A DNA stretch of 64,000 nt from Sinohyriopsis cumingii (taxonomy: Eukaryota > Mollusca > Bivalvia > Unionida > Unionidae), in assembly GCA_028554795.2 (NCBI GenBank), contig CM068826.1, forward strand, positions 102,922,346 to 102,986,345, given 5' to 3'. Shown here piece by piece: positions 22,591-51,588 of the stretch. How positions within the stretch are numbered: the stretch's first letter is position 1; every line of letters starts with the position of its first letter. Under the pieces are notes generated by a model that did not search any database, was not told the origin of the DNA, and saw only the letters and a list, made by a program, of their open reading frames with translations. Made by a program: the position numbers and the translations under genes.

Positions 22591-22664
22591 CTATAATTGT
22601 TCAATATTTCCATTTATACATCTTGTTCATATATAATATTTATATTACATTCTATGAGAGAGAA

Positions 22665-22667
<3 letters not shown>

Positions 22668-22757
<90 letters not shown>
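22668..22757. repeat. (TA)n array
   Basis: About 90 bp of TA repeats. Confidence 0.97.
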
Positions 22758-22758
<1 letters not shown>

Positions 22759-25700
22759 TCTTTACAAGCTTCGCACTTGACATAGTATGTTGTACTTTTA
22801 TAAGCTAGATGATCGTTATCAGGCCCACGTGATCCTCTTGATATAAGTCAACTGACATATGTATTGGATCGAAGAAAGAACAACCTAAGTCAGAAAGACA
22901 TCAATTTTCGTCTAGCAAGACCAGTTTTATCTCACGTTACACCGAAAATAAATACGCAGTAGCGAACTGTCACTGCAGGAAAACATTTCATATTAAAATT
23001 TGGTCTTAATAGTTTTCATTGTATACTTGTTTTGAAACTTATTTCGCTTGTTTTTAGCATTCGTCTTGGACATTTCTGCCTTCACATACATGTAAGGATA
23101 TTGGATAATTATTTGTCATCTACTCATTCCATACGATATCGAACTAATCGTACTATTTTTCAGTGAAGATCGTAGCAACATATTATGACTATTTTTTTGC
23201 CAAATATCTGTCATCCGGTATTATGGCTAAAACTTTAGTTGAGATAAATGGAAGGCACTTAAACCCGTAACCATGGAAGAAACTCGGGTAATTTTCTTGC
23301 ATGGTACGTTATAGCTCTAAGTTGTTTACATAAAATCCAGAGGTTATCTTCGATAGAGCACTGGACTAATTTTTTTCATAGCCTTGCTAATCTTGGATAT
23401 CCTCACGAATAACGTCTTTCTGAATGTTGCCTGTCAGATTAGGAATGCACGAACATTCAGTTTTGGATAAATGTTCTATAGGTGTCCTACACCTTGTCCG
23501 TCCGTCCATCCGTCCAACAACAACAATAGGTTAACTTTTAGGCAATTTTACGGGGCATCTTTGTTCAATTACACATTTCTGGTTATTTTATAGTTTCTAG
23601 GCACATCACATAATGAAAAAGATTAAATATATGGGGATATGTGCTTGAAACTAGTGAATAACGGATATATTTCATCGAGTGGGTAAAAAACTTATTTTCA
23701 TGAGTGGCGAACTCACAAGCGAAATACTTTTTCACTCACAAAATGAATTATTTCGCTTATTCACTCGTAGCAAGCAAAATTTCTTTTTATTATATGCTCA
23801 GACGTATTGGCTAGCAAAATGTGCTGTAAAACAGAGTAAAGTGGCAGATTTCTTACCGGGTCAGCGGGTTACCTTCATGTTCAGCTGTGTTTCGTGATTA
23901 TTCGCACAGAACATATAAATGGTAACGTTTCCAGCTCAAAGTACAATAGTACATTAAGAAAAAATAATTCGCGCCATGTTTGATTTCAACTAGAATCGTC
24001 TTTAGAATAACCTACAGTATCTCGGTTACAATGTTATCCGTGGCTATTGACGGTCAGTGACAAATTATGTTCTATTTATTCCATTCCAAATATGTTTACA
24101 AAGCAAGTAAAGTTTTGCAAATTCAACGTTTACTTTTGTGGGTTTTTTTTTTTGCCTTTGCTTTGTAATTTTGTCTTTAGCAAGGGCCAGTGGGAATCAA
24201 ACGTGCTCAGCCTAGTTAAAACTGATATCTTAATCAGGGGCACACATATTTTGTAATCCATGTAAGACTCTTTTATTCTATAAGAAAGTTGTAAAATATA
24301 CTTTTCAAATATTAACATATCTGAAGGCCTCTACCCCTCTCTTTTCTCATGCTCTGTATTGGTTGGTCAGTCAACATGGCAGCTCTACCTCAGTTGATCC
24401 AAATCACACTCCCTCTCTACGTGGAGGTATGATGGTAAAACTGAGGCTAATAGAGAAACAGAGAGATGGACGATAAAACAATATTATGGCCAGATCTCCC
24501 CCTCCCGTTGGTTCCTGAGCCCGCACTGACTGACCCCAATTGATCCTACCCCACCCCCCCAATCGTGACCAGATACGGGCGAAAATCCGTTAAGAAGAAG
24601 TGTGGTGAATTTTCTCCCCTGGCATGCGACAAAAGTATCTGGACCTATGATGGCAAATATGATAGGCAAACCGACCGTCGTCAGTTACACAAACTGTTGT
24701 TAATAATCGCTGGAAGAACGATTATGAAACTTAATCGACATCAGACTTGATTGTTCCATATAAAAAATATTGCTAGTCACTTATTCCTCTGAAAAATTAA
24801 GTAAGATTGTTACGAAACTTAATATTCCGATTTGATTTTGAAATGTAGTTGATCCTGCCTGACAGCGACTTTCAGCGAAAATTCAGGCAGGACACCGGTA
24901 AAGATAAATACTGTTATTGCTGTACCTAGATTTGTTTTCAGGTGTATTTGATCTGCCTGACTGTGCTTTCCCGCGAAAATTCAGCCTAGACGCCGGGACG
25001 ACCATTTCAAATATTTTTATTGTTACTCCTTTAAAATCAAGGCGAGGGTTGTCAAGAAATTCGAAAACTACTCTTTCCGGTTAGATTAGTTTTTTTTATT
25101 GAAAATATTACCCCTCTGACAATTAAAATGGCCGTAGGTTCGCCATTTTGAAAACACGCTTATTGCTACTTCTAAACCATTGTCGGGTTTTCAGCAAAGT
25201 TCTCATTTTTGCTGTAGTTTGTTTTGTAGAAAAATAATGCTCGTTTACAGCATGCATTGCTTCCATTAGGACTCTCTTGGAAAATTAATCATGTTATCGC
25301 TGAGACTAGGCACCACTATACATTGCAAACTATCGCTACTTCCTAGTGTATCATATAACTTTAGAGCAGTATTTGTTTTTCTTCAAGTCAATTATACGAA
25401 ACGCACGGTGTGCGCAAAAATCTATAACGACGTGAGAATTCTGAATAGATTTTTTGCAAACAGATTTTCTTACACGTGATTATTTGCGAATATTCAGTTT
25501 TAAAATATCTGTTGTTTTTTGTAACAGTACAGAAATATATGTGATCTAGAAATATTGTGGTCCAAATAAAGTGAACATGAAATCCAGTATCATCAGGCAT
25601 GTGATAATTCGATCATATTTAGTTACCTCGGCAATTGTCTGGAGTTCCTTCATGTTTTCAAGATTATTCAGTGTTACATAGGGTGTTCTCACGTGACTTA

Positions 25701-26112
25701 GTTTAGTAAATCACTCTACTAACTTTTCAGTGGCAAAACGTAATCCTTCGTCTAAGACACAAATAAACGTTTATAAAGGGAAACACAATTCTAAGTGCCG
25801 CATGAATACACATAACAACGCTAGGTATTGAATTTTATGTGGCGTCAGGAAAGACCTTACAAAAATGTACACAGGTAGAAATTGATTCGAGACCTGTTCA
25901 ATTGATTTAAAAGTTAAACAAGTAATCTCAATTGCTTTGCCCGAAAAGACATGTTGAATATAAGACTAGATAAATGGGCATGATAGTCAGCTATCTCATA
26001 TTTCTTAAGTGAGCTCTTATCAGGGAATGATGAAAGGATCGAATTTTGACATGTATGTTTTGAAAGTTCTTTGGTGTCAGAAGATTGTGTATTGCGGGAT
26101 TCACTAGTCGAC
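22758..26112. other. Unannotated intergenic DNA upstream of the Death-domain gene
   Basis: No coding exon was recognised. A two-copy repeat (about 24845-24900 and 24950-25000, sharing CGCGAAAATTCAG/AGCGAAAATTCAG and TGATCTGCCTGAC-like motifs) and a diverged monomer of the ~140-bp repeat (about 25130-25225) are present. The promoter of the downstream gene should lie in or before this region, but no core promoter motif was assigned. Confidence 0.4.
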
Positions 26113-41478
<15,366 letters not shown>

Positions 41479-41484
41479 ACGAAT

Positions 41485-41793
41485 TGTGTGTGTGTGTGTT
41501 TGTGATTGGGATTTTTACGTAGCTTTTACAATTTTTCAGTCAGTGTGACAGATTATAGTTATGTCTATCACTGGGGCATCATGCCGCACATATGTAGCAT
41601 CATGTCCCATCCATTCACATTATCCTGACACCAGACCGGCCAGTCCAAACACTAGCCTCTTAATGCTGCACGCATAGCGAGGCAGCTGTCAGTACCATTT
41701 TTTGAAGTCTTTGGTATGACTCGGCCGTGGTTCGAACCCGCGACCTCCTGCATCCGAAACAGACGCTCTATCCATTTAGGCCATAGGAGCGGT
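41485..41793 (-). mobile_element. tRNA-derived SINE, copy 6 (in the 3' UTR)
   Basis: Begins seven bases after the stop codon of the Death-domain gene, antisense to it, with a short (GT)n at its tail. An internal deletion removes about 20 bp of the core near 41541. Box B GGTTCGAACC present. Confidence 0.87.
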
Positions 41794-42889
41794 CTAGACT
41801 AATTCTAACGAGAATGAGGCATACATATTCCGGCATGTAATTGTTGAATATTGTGCGATAAAATTATTCATATTTTAGATAAAATGCCTTTAAATATAAG
41901 CATTTAAACAAGAGTTTGAGTAATCCCACTATTTGGTTAGAACAGTTTTTTTTATTGGTTGTACTGGACTAGTTTGATTAGTTTAGAAAGGGACTAAAAT
42001 TTCTATCAATTTCGTAAGTTTTGTGTCTTTCTATACAGTGCATTGTTACGATGGAATACATTGCATCGGCATTTTCATTGAGAGCTAAATTCTCTTGAGA
42101 AAGTGTATATTGCTTGCCAGAAGATATAAATCACATTTATGGACATTTCTTCAAGAGTTGAGAGTTTACAATAAGCTTTTGGTCTCTGAGAAATAATTAG
42201 TCAAAAACTAATGCTAGTATATGTTAGTCAAAAACCATTGCAAGTACATATTTGTTCCACAAAAGAAAATTTGGAAGTGATTGGCTAAATGTAGATATAA
42301 AATTGGACGAAGAACAATTCAGGAGGAGACTATCCCGCGAACCATATACAATTTTTTCCGAGTAACGTCCCTTGAAACATAAATCTACTTTACTTTGGTT
42401 ACCACCACAGACCACTGCCGTCTTCTTCGACTTCTAATATTACTTCTTCAGTTTCTTTTTCTTATTAGCATAAATAACTAGTCTCCTTTAAGTTTTAAAA
42501 TGAACTGAAGGAAGTTAGTTTCAGTCTGATTTTTCTATTATGAATAATGTTAAAATTTGGAATAATTATTTACATATTCAACTTGAGACTGTATTAAGCT
42601 TTAAATGTATTTTAGTGTCTCTGTTTTCTATATTTTACAGTTCTTACCCCATGCATCTTGCTAATTTGAATTTAAACGGATGACTTTATAAAATGAATAC
42701 AAAGTTTATACGAACAAGTTGGTTATTAGATGTCGTAATATTCGCATTCTTCAACGGGACGAATGACTCTAACATTCTTAATGAGTACGACTAGTAGTGG
42801 AAAAGTTCCGAATTATTTTGTTATAACTTTTCTTTTGTTTCTTTCAATCTGTCAATAAAGTTAATACTGATTGATACACAATATAATGT
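41794..42889. other. Probable 3' UTR / downstream flank of the Death-domain gene
   Basis: AT-rich. A canonical AATAAA (in GTCAATAAAG, about 42853-42858) on the plus strand is a candidate polyadenylation signal, about 1.4 kb after the stop. Nothing else recognised. Confidence 0.35.
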
Positions 42890-43886
42890 TTTATTATATG
42901 CTCATTTTTTTCTCCGTTAACTTTACATTATCAGAATCGTTCAATATTTTACGATATTGCACACCTTCATATTGCACCAACGTGTAGGACACGTGTGCCC
43001 AATAGTGTATTAGAAACTACTTTGTAAACAAATCATGTACATTCGCACAGTAGACGCAATACGTTTTGGTTGATTAAATTTGTTTCTGAATGAACTAAAG
43101 CAGATGTTTCGTGGACTGCAACATACCATCTGTTTAGCTACATTCATTTAGCTGGTAATAAGAATGGCAAAAAAAAAAATATACTTACAGTTTTACATCC
43201 AGAATTTCCTCAAAATGTACTTTCTTAGTTCTGCAAATCCGAATTACATGAGCCATGTCATGAGTTCTCAAGCCTGATTACACATTTCGAAATTGTACTG
43301 TAATTTCGACCATATTCCAAGTGCAATTACATCTTTCTTACTGTACTCAAAATGAAATAAACATTAAATTCAATAGCGTCTTTTTGATAATTGCAATTGA
43401 AACACTGCATATTTTCCCCACATAATGATTTCAAATAGTCAATGACAGAACATTCACAATTGCAGATGTAAACACACTTCTCCCGCGCCGCTTCAATCCG
43501 ATGTATTTCATGTATTATTTGCACAGATTAATCCAGTCCAAAATCACAAACTTTCGTCGAATCGAAATAAAGTATCAAAATATATTCATTCCAGATCAAA
43601 TGGAAAAGTTGTTGCAATGTGCATTCATTCACAATATGACTGCAAATTTCAATTTTAACTAGACACGCCATTTTCTTTCAAAAGTTATGTCGAGCGCGCG
43701 ACTAAGTTCAAATTTATCTGGGCGGAGTTGTGTGCGCATTAATAATGATGTTGTTGTGTAATGATAAATCTGCGATTGTGTATTTAGTTTGGAATACGGC
43801 ATTCATTCATTTACGTTGTTTCTTGTGGTGTATTTTGTTTATATAATTAAGCCTTAGGTAGAATAAGAAAATGAGCATATAATAAA
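42890..43886. mobile_element. TIR element, copy A (~1.0 kb, non-coding)
   Basis: Terminal inverted repeats: left TTATTATATGCTCATTTTTT, right AAGAAAATGAGCATATAATAA. No ORF of note. About 85-90% similar by eye to copy B over most of its length. Probably a MITE-like non-autonomous DNA transposon; superfamily not assigned. Confidence 0.65.
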
Positions 43887-43888
43887 AA

Positions 43889-44014
43889 GGTTACTGCATT
43901 TGTATGGGAAAATATGAACTCGTTTTGTCGGATGGATATAGTACACTCCCAAGGTCGTGCAGTATTCCAGCCAAAAACTCTCGTTCATATTTTCCCATAC
44001 AAAGGCAGTAACCT
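43889..44014. repeat. Palindrome between the two TIR copies
   Basis: Arms of about 31 bp: GGTTACTGCATTTGTATGGG (continuing AAAATATGAAC) and its reverse complement with one mismatch (CCCATACAAAGGCAGTAACC), separated by a loop of about 62 bp containing CACTCCCAAGGTCGTGCAGT. Confidence 0.85.
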
Positions 44015-44019
44015 ATAAT

Positions 44020-45153
44020 TATTATATGTTCATTTTTCCCCCGTTAACTTTACATTGTCAGAATCGTGCAGTATTACCCGATATTGAATTCGCGCGACAA
44101 TACACATATAGCATTCACGTACATAAAGGAACTACTTTGTACTGTAAACAAACAATGGACGCAGACGCCAGCACTTTTGATTTGTAAACAAATCATGTAC
44201 ACCCGAATAAGAGGCCCTTTATGTTGTGGTTGTTCAAATTTGTTTCTGAATGAACCAAAACGGGCGTTTCGTGGACTGCCACATACCAGCTGCTTTGGCA
44301 CATTCCGCGTTGATACAATGTTTCGGATTTAGGCTAGCTACAGTATACAACAAACGCAAAAAAATAATTCCTTACAAATAACGTACAAGTGACAAGTCAT
44401 ATACTGTCTTCTTTAGCTGGTGATAAGGATGGCAAAAAAAAATATATATATATACTTACAGTTTTACATCCTGAATTTCCTTAAAATGTACTTTCTTAGT
44501 TCTGCGAATCCGAATTACATGAGCCATGTCGTAGGTTCTCAATCTTGATTACACATTTCGAAATTGTACTGTTAATTTCGATAAGTGCAATTACATCCTC
44601 CTTACTGCACTCAAAATGAAATAAGCATTAAATTCCATAGCGTCTTTTTGATAATTGCAATTGAAAGACTTCATATTTTCCCCACATTATGATTTCAAAC
44701 ATTCAGTGACAGAAACAGAAACACATTTGCAGATGTCAACACGCCTCTCCCTAGCTTCTTCAATCCCATGTATTTCATGTGGAATTGTCACATACAAATC
44801 CAGTCCATAATCACGAACTTTCGTAGAATAAAAGAAAATATACAAAAATCTATTCATTCCAGATCAAATGGAAAAGTTGTTGCGATGCACATTCATTCAC
44901 AATATGACTCCAAATTTCAATTTTAACCAGACACGCCATTTTCTTTCCAAAGTTATGTCGAGCGCGCGACAAAGTTCAAATTTATCTGGGCGGAGTTGTG
45001 TGCGCAGTAATAATGTTGTTGTTGCGCAATGATGAATATGCGCTTGTGTACTTAGTTTGGAATACGGCATTCATTCATTTACATTGTTTCTTGTAGTGTA
45101 TTTTGTTTATAAAATTAAGCCTTAGGTAGAATACAAAAAATGAGCATATAATA
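44020..45153. mobile_element. TIR element, copy B (~1.1 kb, non-coding)
   Basis: Same family and orientation as copy A: left end TATTATATGTTCATTTTT, right end AAAAAATGAGCATATAATA. Its 5' third carries an extra ~100-140 bp relative to copy A, around 44290-44420. Confidence 0.65.
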
Positions 45154-45157
45154 AAAA

Positions 45158-45320
45158 GGTTACTGCATTTGTATGGGAAAATATGAAGTCGTTTTGTCAG
45201 AAGGATATACTGCACTCCCAAGGTCGTGCAGTAATAATGTTGTTGTTGCGCAATGATGAATATGCAGTATTCCATCCAAAAAACTCGTTCATATTTTCCC
45301 ATACAAATGCAGTAACCTAT
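45158..45320. repeat. Second copy of the palindrome, with a 38-bp insertion
   Basis: Same arms and loop as 43889-44014, following copy B. The loop carries a 38-bp exact copy of sequence from inside copy B (AGTAATAATGTTGTTGTTGC and following bases at about 45004-45042, repeated from about 45228). Confidence 0.85.
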
Positions 45321-48180
45321 AAATACAAAATGATCTGCAGCCATATGTCCAGCAAGCCGGATACCAGCAATCAGATGCGCGGTGACGTAACACAGAACAA
45401 GACCGACGAGTAAAATATAGTGTAAGTAGGTATATAAGAAGTGTTGCGAGCGTTCCTTTAAAAATTAAGCAATGAAAATATGCATTATTCACAATGCAAT
45501 ATTAGAATGCAATATTTAAGCTATTATTTTAAATGTCTAGATTTCAATGTAAACAAAGCTGATGATTGTTTCCTCTACTATTTTCGAAAAGTCATTTATT
45601 TTTTGATACTTAGAAACTAGCATAACCATGTACTAACTAATGTGAAATTAAACGAAAAAATCAGTAGTAGGCTATTATCGTTTAAAATATATTGGTCTTT
45701 GCAAATTATGTCATAGTGACGTTATAATAATAAAAGCTACACCATTTGCTGGTTTTTATGGATTAGACGATAGTTTTGTAGCCATTTTTGTGTCCACCTG
45801 AGATACTGTGATTGGTGGTTTGCCTAAGTATAGAGGTTTTCTAAAGGGAAAGTTCTCGCCTCTCAGTCTATGTTAGCCACAGCCCTTATTAAATACAAGG
45901 CTTTTAAACATTCAGGTATTTAATATGTGTAATGAAACATAGTCAAATAAAGCCAAAAAAAATGTAAATACTTCTATGATACAAATTAGAACATCATGAA
46001 CATTAAGTTCTAGGCCATCATAAATTCGATGACAGCGGCATGCAAACAGTTTTAGATCTCGAAAGGTTGACCTCGTTTCCTCTTTGCAAGCTCTCTAGTT
46101 CATTTAAGCATATCTGAAATTGGCGGTCAATAGTATGCATATTGTTCGATCTATCCCAGATAGTAAACAGTCTTCCTCATGCAGACTGCTGTCTTATCGC
46201 AAGCGAAATATCTCGATGGCAAAGAGCTGTCTAAGTAAACGAATCGATTTGACTAATTCAGATAGTTTGCAGACCGCCTGCGAGCCTAACTCATTTTCCT
46301 GTGGCTGTATTTCACAAATGATACCATTCCAAATGAATCATTAGTTGCTCACAGACGTTGTCGAGTTAGCATTAACTTCTGTGGCACAGTGCATATAATA
46401 AATCCCTACAAATGTATTGTAGCATAGCATTGAGTTGACAGTTATCTCCCTTATATTATCCCATTTGAATATAGCCAGCGGGTTCCACGAGAAAGACTTA
46501 GAGTATGTCGACTAATACCACAAATGACCGGTTATTCATTTGGTTCCATCATCAGTTTCCCAGATTCGAACACCCATAATCACACTAATAACCAACCATA
46601 TCATTACGATTTACAAATGGAGGCGGAAATGCTACAAGCTCTGATCTTCCTGGTATAACATTGCCAAAGCCTCCTAAAGCGACTCGAATTATCATGCAAG
46701 TGACCTCGAATCACAGTTGATACATAATTCCCAATTCATTCAGCTGTAAAACTAATACCAAGTTTATGCAAATTAAAGGGTCGACGCCTGACCGTCAATC
46801 TTATCTCACTAAAACTGAAGCATAATCACGCATCAGAGCAAATAATGAACGTAATAAGAAATTTCAAATAACCGAGGCAGCAGGAACCTAAAATAATGAT
46901 CGCTCTAAGATGCTAAATTACTGTGGCAATATCAAGCTTCAACACACCACGTTTTTTTTCAAGCAGACCTAATTTCCAATAAGACCTTATTCAAAACACA
47001 GTAACAAACAGGTCATTACAAATTACAGACAAACACAGGCAGGTGCTGGTTCCACGAGGAAATAGTTTTATCTAGTGCAATTACGATACCTATTGGCGTT
47101 CAGGCAGTTCTCCAACGTCAACAGTCACAAAATATTAGTTTCACACTTCAGACATCGAATATATCTCTCGGCAAATAAACTTCGCTTCATTTGACTAAGA
47201 ATCTCGAGCTTCTACACTAAACAGAACCAACCCATTATACGCTGCCTTCAGTGATACCTGTGGCCGCGTTGACTCATAGTTTTTTTTCTTTCTCATGTGT
47301 CTCCAAGTGCTGTAAGTGTCAAGTCACATTCTTGACGTATTTATTGTCTGCTTGAAGCAAAGACAATAATTTAGCTTGTCATTCAGGTAAGAACCGTGTC
47401 GAAAAAATACTTAAGTGCTGTGCTGGTTGTTTTAGTCTTGATATAAGTTCTAGGTCATATCTTCTATTTTGTTTTTGCATGCACAAACAAAGGTCAGACA
47501 CGCATCGTATTCTTTTCCAAAATATTCCATAAGTAATTATCTATAGTTGAGGTTTGTTTCTGTGTATAGCGATATGACCCATGTATTCGAAGTTTCGTTA
47601 TTGTAACATCGACTGTAAAATGAGTATTGTTGTAGGGTTTAACGCCATTTTTCAGCACATGATAGGCTATACATGGCGACCAGTATTAATGGTGGAGGAA
47701 GAACCCGGAAAGACCCACCATTGAAGGCAAAACGTCCATTTGGGTCATTGACTTGAATTCCTTGTGTTCTGATTTATTTTAATCACGATCGTCAGTAGTT
47801 GTCTATATTCTCTGGTTCTTATTAGGAACATGATCTATGTAAATACACAGCACAACTGATTCAAATAAACGAATTTTGGCCCTAAGTTGCACACAGCAAA
47901 CTGTGTACATTGTCCGATTTTATATCCTTCAACATGATATTGTACGATCAACCAGGGGAGAGAAGCTTGGTGCGAACGCTTGTCTGAATCTTTGTTTATG
48001 GAGGATACGACTAAACATCATGATACGGTTTCACTAAACATTTCTCTATTCTAAGCTCGCAACAACAATAAACAACCATCTTTCCAATTGCGTTCTTTGC
48101 GATAGCAAACTTTATTCGAAAGGAATTTAAAATTTGTATCGATAGCTTAGGTATTATGTGTATATTTTCTATGTATGTAC
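45321..48180. other. Unannotated intergenic DNA
   Basis: No gene recognised. About 47640-47730 (AACGCCATTTTTCAGCACAT ... GGTGGAGGAAGAACCCGG) resembles a dispersed molluscan-type repeat motif I have seen in other invertebrate sequence, but I cannot name it. Confidence 0.35.
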
Positions 48181-48182
48181 TA

Positions 48183-48312
48183 TTATAATGGGCGTTTGAG
48201 ATCACGTTTCGCTTCTCAAGCCCGCGTAAGTCCGCTTGGAAGCTCCTGTCAGGGGTTCACGGGTTGGGGAACAGTGAGTAAGCGTGGTCTCAAACAGGCC
48301 CATTATTATTCT
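48183..48312. repeat. Foldback element (~130 bp)
   Basis: TAATGGGCGTTTGAGATCACG at the left is the near reverse complement of CGTGGTCTCAAACAGGCCCA at the right, giving arms of about 25 bp around a GC-richer loop. Probably a MITE relic. Confidence 0.6.
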
Positions 48313-49537
48313 ACCATGATTGCCTCCTGCAAAAGCCTCGTTGCTATGATGATCTCGGTTCTGTGAGCAAACACTTGTGATGGCCAAAACAAAAACTCTG
48401 GTAGGCGTCTTATTCAAACTCCAGTTTTATTTCCGGATTACCTCCCGGACTTCACCTAGCAAGTCGTTTGTCAACCGTTTGTCTCCTTATGACTATCGTT
48501 GTTGCATAAATGCTTTATGATGTTTACGGTAAAGCGCCCGTCTACTGCTCAGACATTGCAAGCATCAATAGCTTGTTTATTGGCTTTTGGAAATGCTCTT
48601 CCGTTGTTAATCGTGTCTCATCTAGCGACGATAATTTTCTTCATCGTCAAATCCAGGCATCACTGACTAATTACCTTCAATTATGGGATGTGGTATCTTT
48701 TGTCGATAACGGAAGGTCTTTTAACCGTAGGTTGTAGATCTTTCTAGATGATACCAGACGTTTCGTTCTACAGCAGTGCAATATGTAAGAGCATTCCATA
48801 TCGGATATTTGGCTGAGCTGATTCCATATAGTTCTCAAACTTCTTAGTCAATGTTGGTTCAACATAATCTACAGAGACTTAATTTTTTCTTGGTGGGGGA
48901 GAGGAGGTTGTCGGTGATTTCCATTTCATCGTGGTAAGAACAATCCCTGGGAGCCTTTGTGTCTGATGGTGTAGTCTGCGACTGGGTGCTTTCGCAATTG
49001 CAGGTTGAGTTCGTTTTGGTATTGGTACACCAGGGTGTCGAGTTCTCTGACCCTTAGCGGGATTGTATATCAGCGTTTACGAGAGCCTGGCAATGTTGGC
49101 ATCCCATGTTAGCAGATTCAACACCTCTTCTGTAAATTCCGCAACATCGGCATCGTGTGGCCATTCAGGATCTATCAGATATATGTAATGACACATCTTC
49201 AAACACAAGCACGAAAGATGGTTAAGTACCCATTGGTGATCGTCAGTTTGGATAAAACATCAAGATGAAACTTACACAACCATTTTACGATGGATTTACA
49301 ATGTTAGGATCTTCCAAATGATTGATGTATGACTTATATTACAGTGCTAATGTTAATCAAGTGGTTGAAATATGAATTATATTACAATGTTAAGATTATT
49401 CAAAACGATTGATGAAGGAAATAATTACAATGTTAGGTTTATCAAAATAGCTGATGTAGCTTCTAACTCCACATTCTGTTTCGACTACTTCGTCTACTAT
49501 CAAAACTTCTGCGGTTGAATTTACGTCAAAGATCTGC
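48313..49537. other. Unannotated intergenic DNA
   Basis: No gene recognised. Three loosely related segments with TTACAATGTTAGGATYTTCAA lie at about 49290-49445. Confidence 0.35.
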
Positions 49538-49539
49538 TT

Positions 49540-49797
49540 GGGGCCCCGGATGACCGAGTGGGTTAAAACTCGCCTTTACCCATCACTTCTTTCTCATCTC
49601 TTTTGTTCGAGTCTTTGGTACAATGTAGGTATGTTAGAAAGCTTGCCAGTAGTTTCCTGTGGGTACGTGGTTCTTTCCAGTTTTTCCGGGTTCTTACCAC
49701 ACCAGATATACTGTCCATCATGTATAGCCTAGTACGTGCTGAAAAAGATCTTTCTCTACGACTTAGTATGTAGGTGCGAAAGTCCTCGATCATCCAT
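49540..49797 (+). mobile_element. Possible second SINE family (tRNA-like head)
   Basis: GGGGCCCCGGATGACCGAGT carries a box A-like TGACCGAGTGG, followed about 45 bp later by a box B-like TGTTCGAGTCT. The body then has a TGGTTCTTTCCAGTTTTTCC motif. Single copy in this window, so family status is unproven. Confidence 0.4.
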
Positions 49798-51588
49798 GTT
49801 TGTTAATTTATTTACACTTTAGCTGTAACGAACATATCTCATTTTTGATATTTTTGTTCAAATTTAAATTTGTATTTTGATACTTGAAAACAATGGTGTT
49901 TGAGCTCCGTCTGCTAAGATCCATTTCTTTTTGGAAAGACTTAGGAACCATTTTTTTGTGTGCCCATCTTGAACGTTGACCACCTATATTTTGATGTTTA
50001 TACGTGTCTTGTAAAAACTAGATCATTTTTCAATGCTTGAGTTATCAAAGCTTCTTTTTCAAACTTGGATGTCACTCAGACATTATCTAATTGGCTCATT
50101 ACATAAGAAAACACTCACAAGACAGCTTTTCCCAATGTCAATGTATAGAGCAAAACTAAAACTTTTAACAATTAACGAATAGCAGATATTTTCAGAAGTA
50201 AAACGTTGCAATTTCGCCCGTCCCCCGCCCCCCCCCACCCCCCCGAAAAAATCCGCATATGTTAATTTTGGCAAGATATTTTCAGCAATTTTAGATCTTA
50301 GTAGCATATAAAGTGATACATTTATTTCCTTATCTCATTCTGCAACTGCTAAATCGCTAAAAGTTTAGACAGCTAAATGTTCCCATTAAACGATATATAT
50401 TGTTCGTGGCCAGACATTGCATCATTGTGTTTCAGTACATGTTCAGCATTAATTTAAGGTTCTTGTATTTTCTATGTCTATAAATGGATAGATAGATAGG
50501 TTATAAATGAGTATAAATCAAAAGATAAAATGAAGAACTCAACACCGGGTGAAGATGAATGTTTCAGAAAACAAAAACAGACCCTGGAAGATAGAATAAT
50601 AGCATACATACAATAGTCGTACAGGAAAATAGGGACACAAACACAAACAGATTGAGAATCAAAAGAAGGCAGAACCTTTCTACAATTTGAAAACATATGA
50701 ATGCTCCCTTTATGTTCAGTGTTTTATTATAAATTGTCTAATTGTTCGCTTCGTAAATGAAAAATATGTTTCTTGTCTTCACCCTTCCTTAATGAAACAC
50801 GTGTACACGAATACATGCATATACAAATTAAGAATAACAGTATGGCTATTTCAGATCAGATACCTTTTCGAAGTCTAGCACATGAAGGACTGTCCGTTGT
50901 AACCTGGCTGACCTAGGCGCAAATTGGGAAAGTAAGAAGTAGTTTGTATGTTTGGCTGCATGTTTCTGTTTCGATTTACGTAAAAACATTCTATGTGCAC
51001 GTTTTTCATGCCAACTGCATTTTGGGACAATGTATTCTCCCTTTACTCTTTTCAAAATTCACGTTGATGTAAATGATGATTTCAACAGAGTGAAAAAGAC
51101 TAGGTGAAAAATAAGAGTTCTTTACAATAAGAATTACATGTCTCCGTTAAAATTGATCAGACTACTTTAATCTGGAATATCTTTTAATTAATCCAAGTAA
51201 TTGAATCTCGAATAACTTTTAGTTAACTAATACTAAAAATATAATCTTTTATTAAAGAGTGCCTTATAGACAGAGATGTAAAACTAATAATGGATTAAAT
51301 GCTGGAACGTAGGTAGACATCCATCAATAGCGAGGATTTTATATATAGAAGATCAATAAAATCAGTAGTAGAAGAAGAAGCACAAAAGTCAACTAATTTC
51401 TATCTTTTATGTTTCTATAGTCTATGCTTTATGACCTCTGATATAACTTTTGAATAATGAAATACGCTATATACTGAATACGATCTAAATGGGAATCTCT
51501 GCTTCCTTTGTATCTTGTAAGTGATTGTGTGAGATAAAGGGAATGAAAACTAGAAGTAAAATATATAAAATAAATTTTTAATTCTGTT
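49798..51588. other. Intergenic DNA downstream of the P4HA-like gene
   Basis: A C-rich patch near 50218-50245. On the minus strand an AATAAA (plus-strand TTTATT near 51248) lies about 340 bp past the P4HA stop and could be its polyadenylation signal. No gene recognised. Confidence 0.35.
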
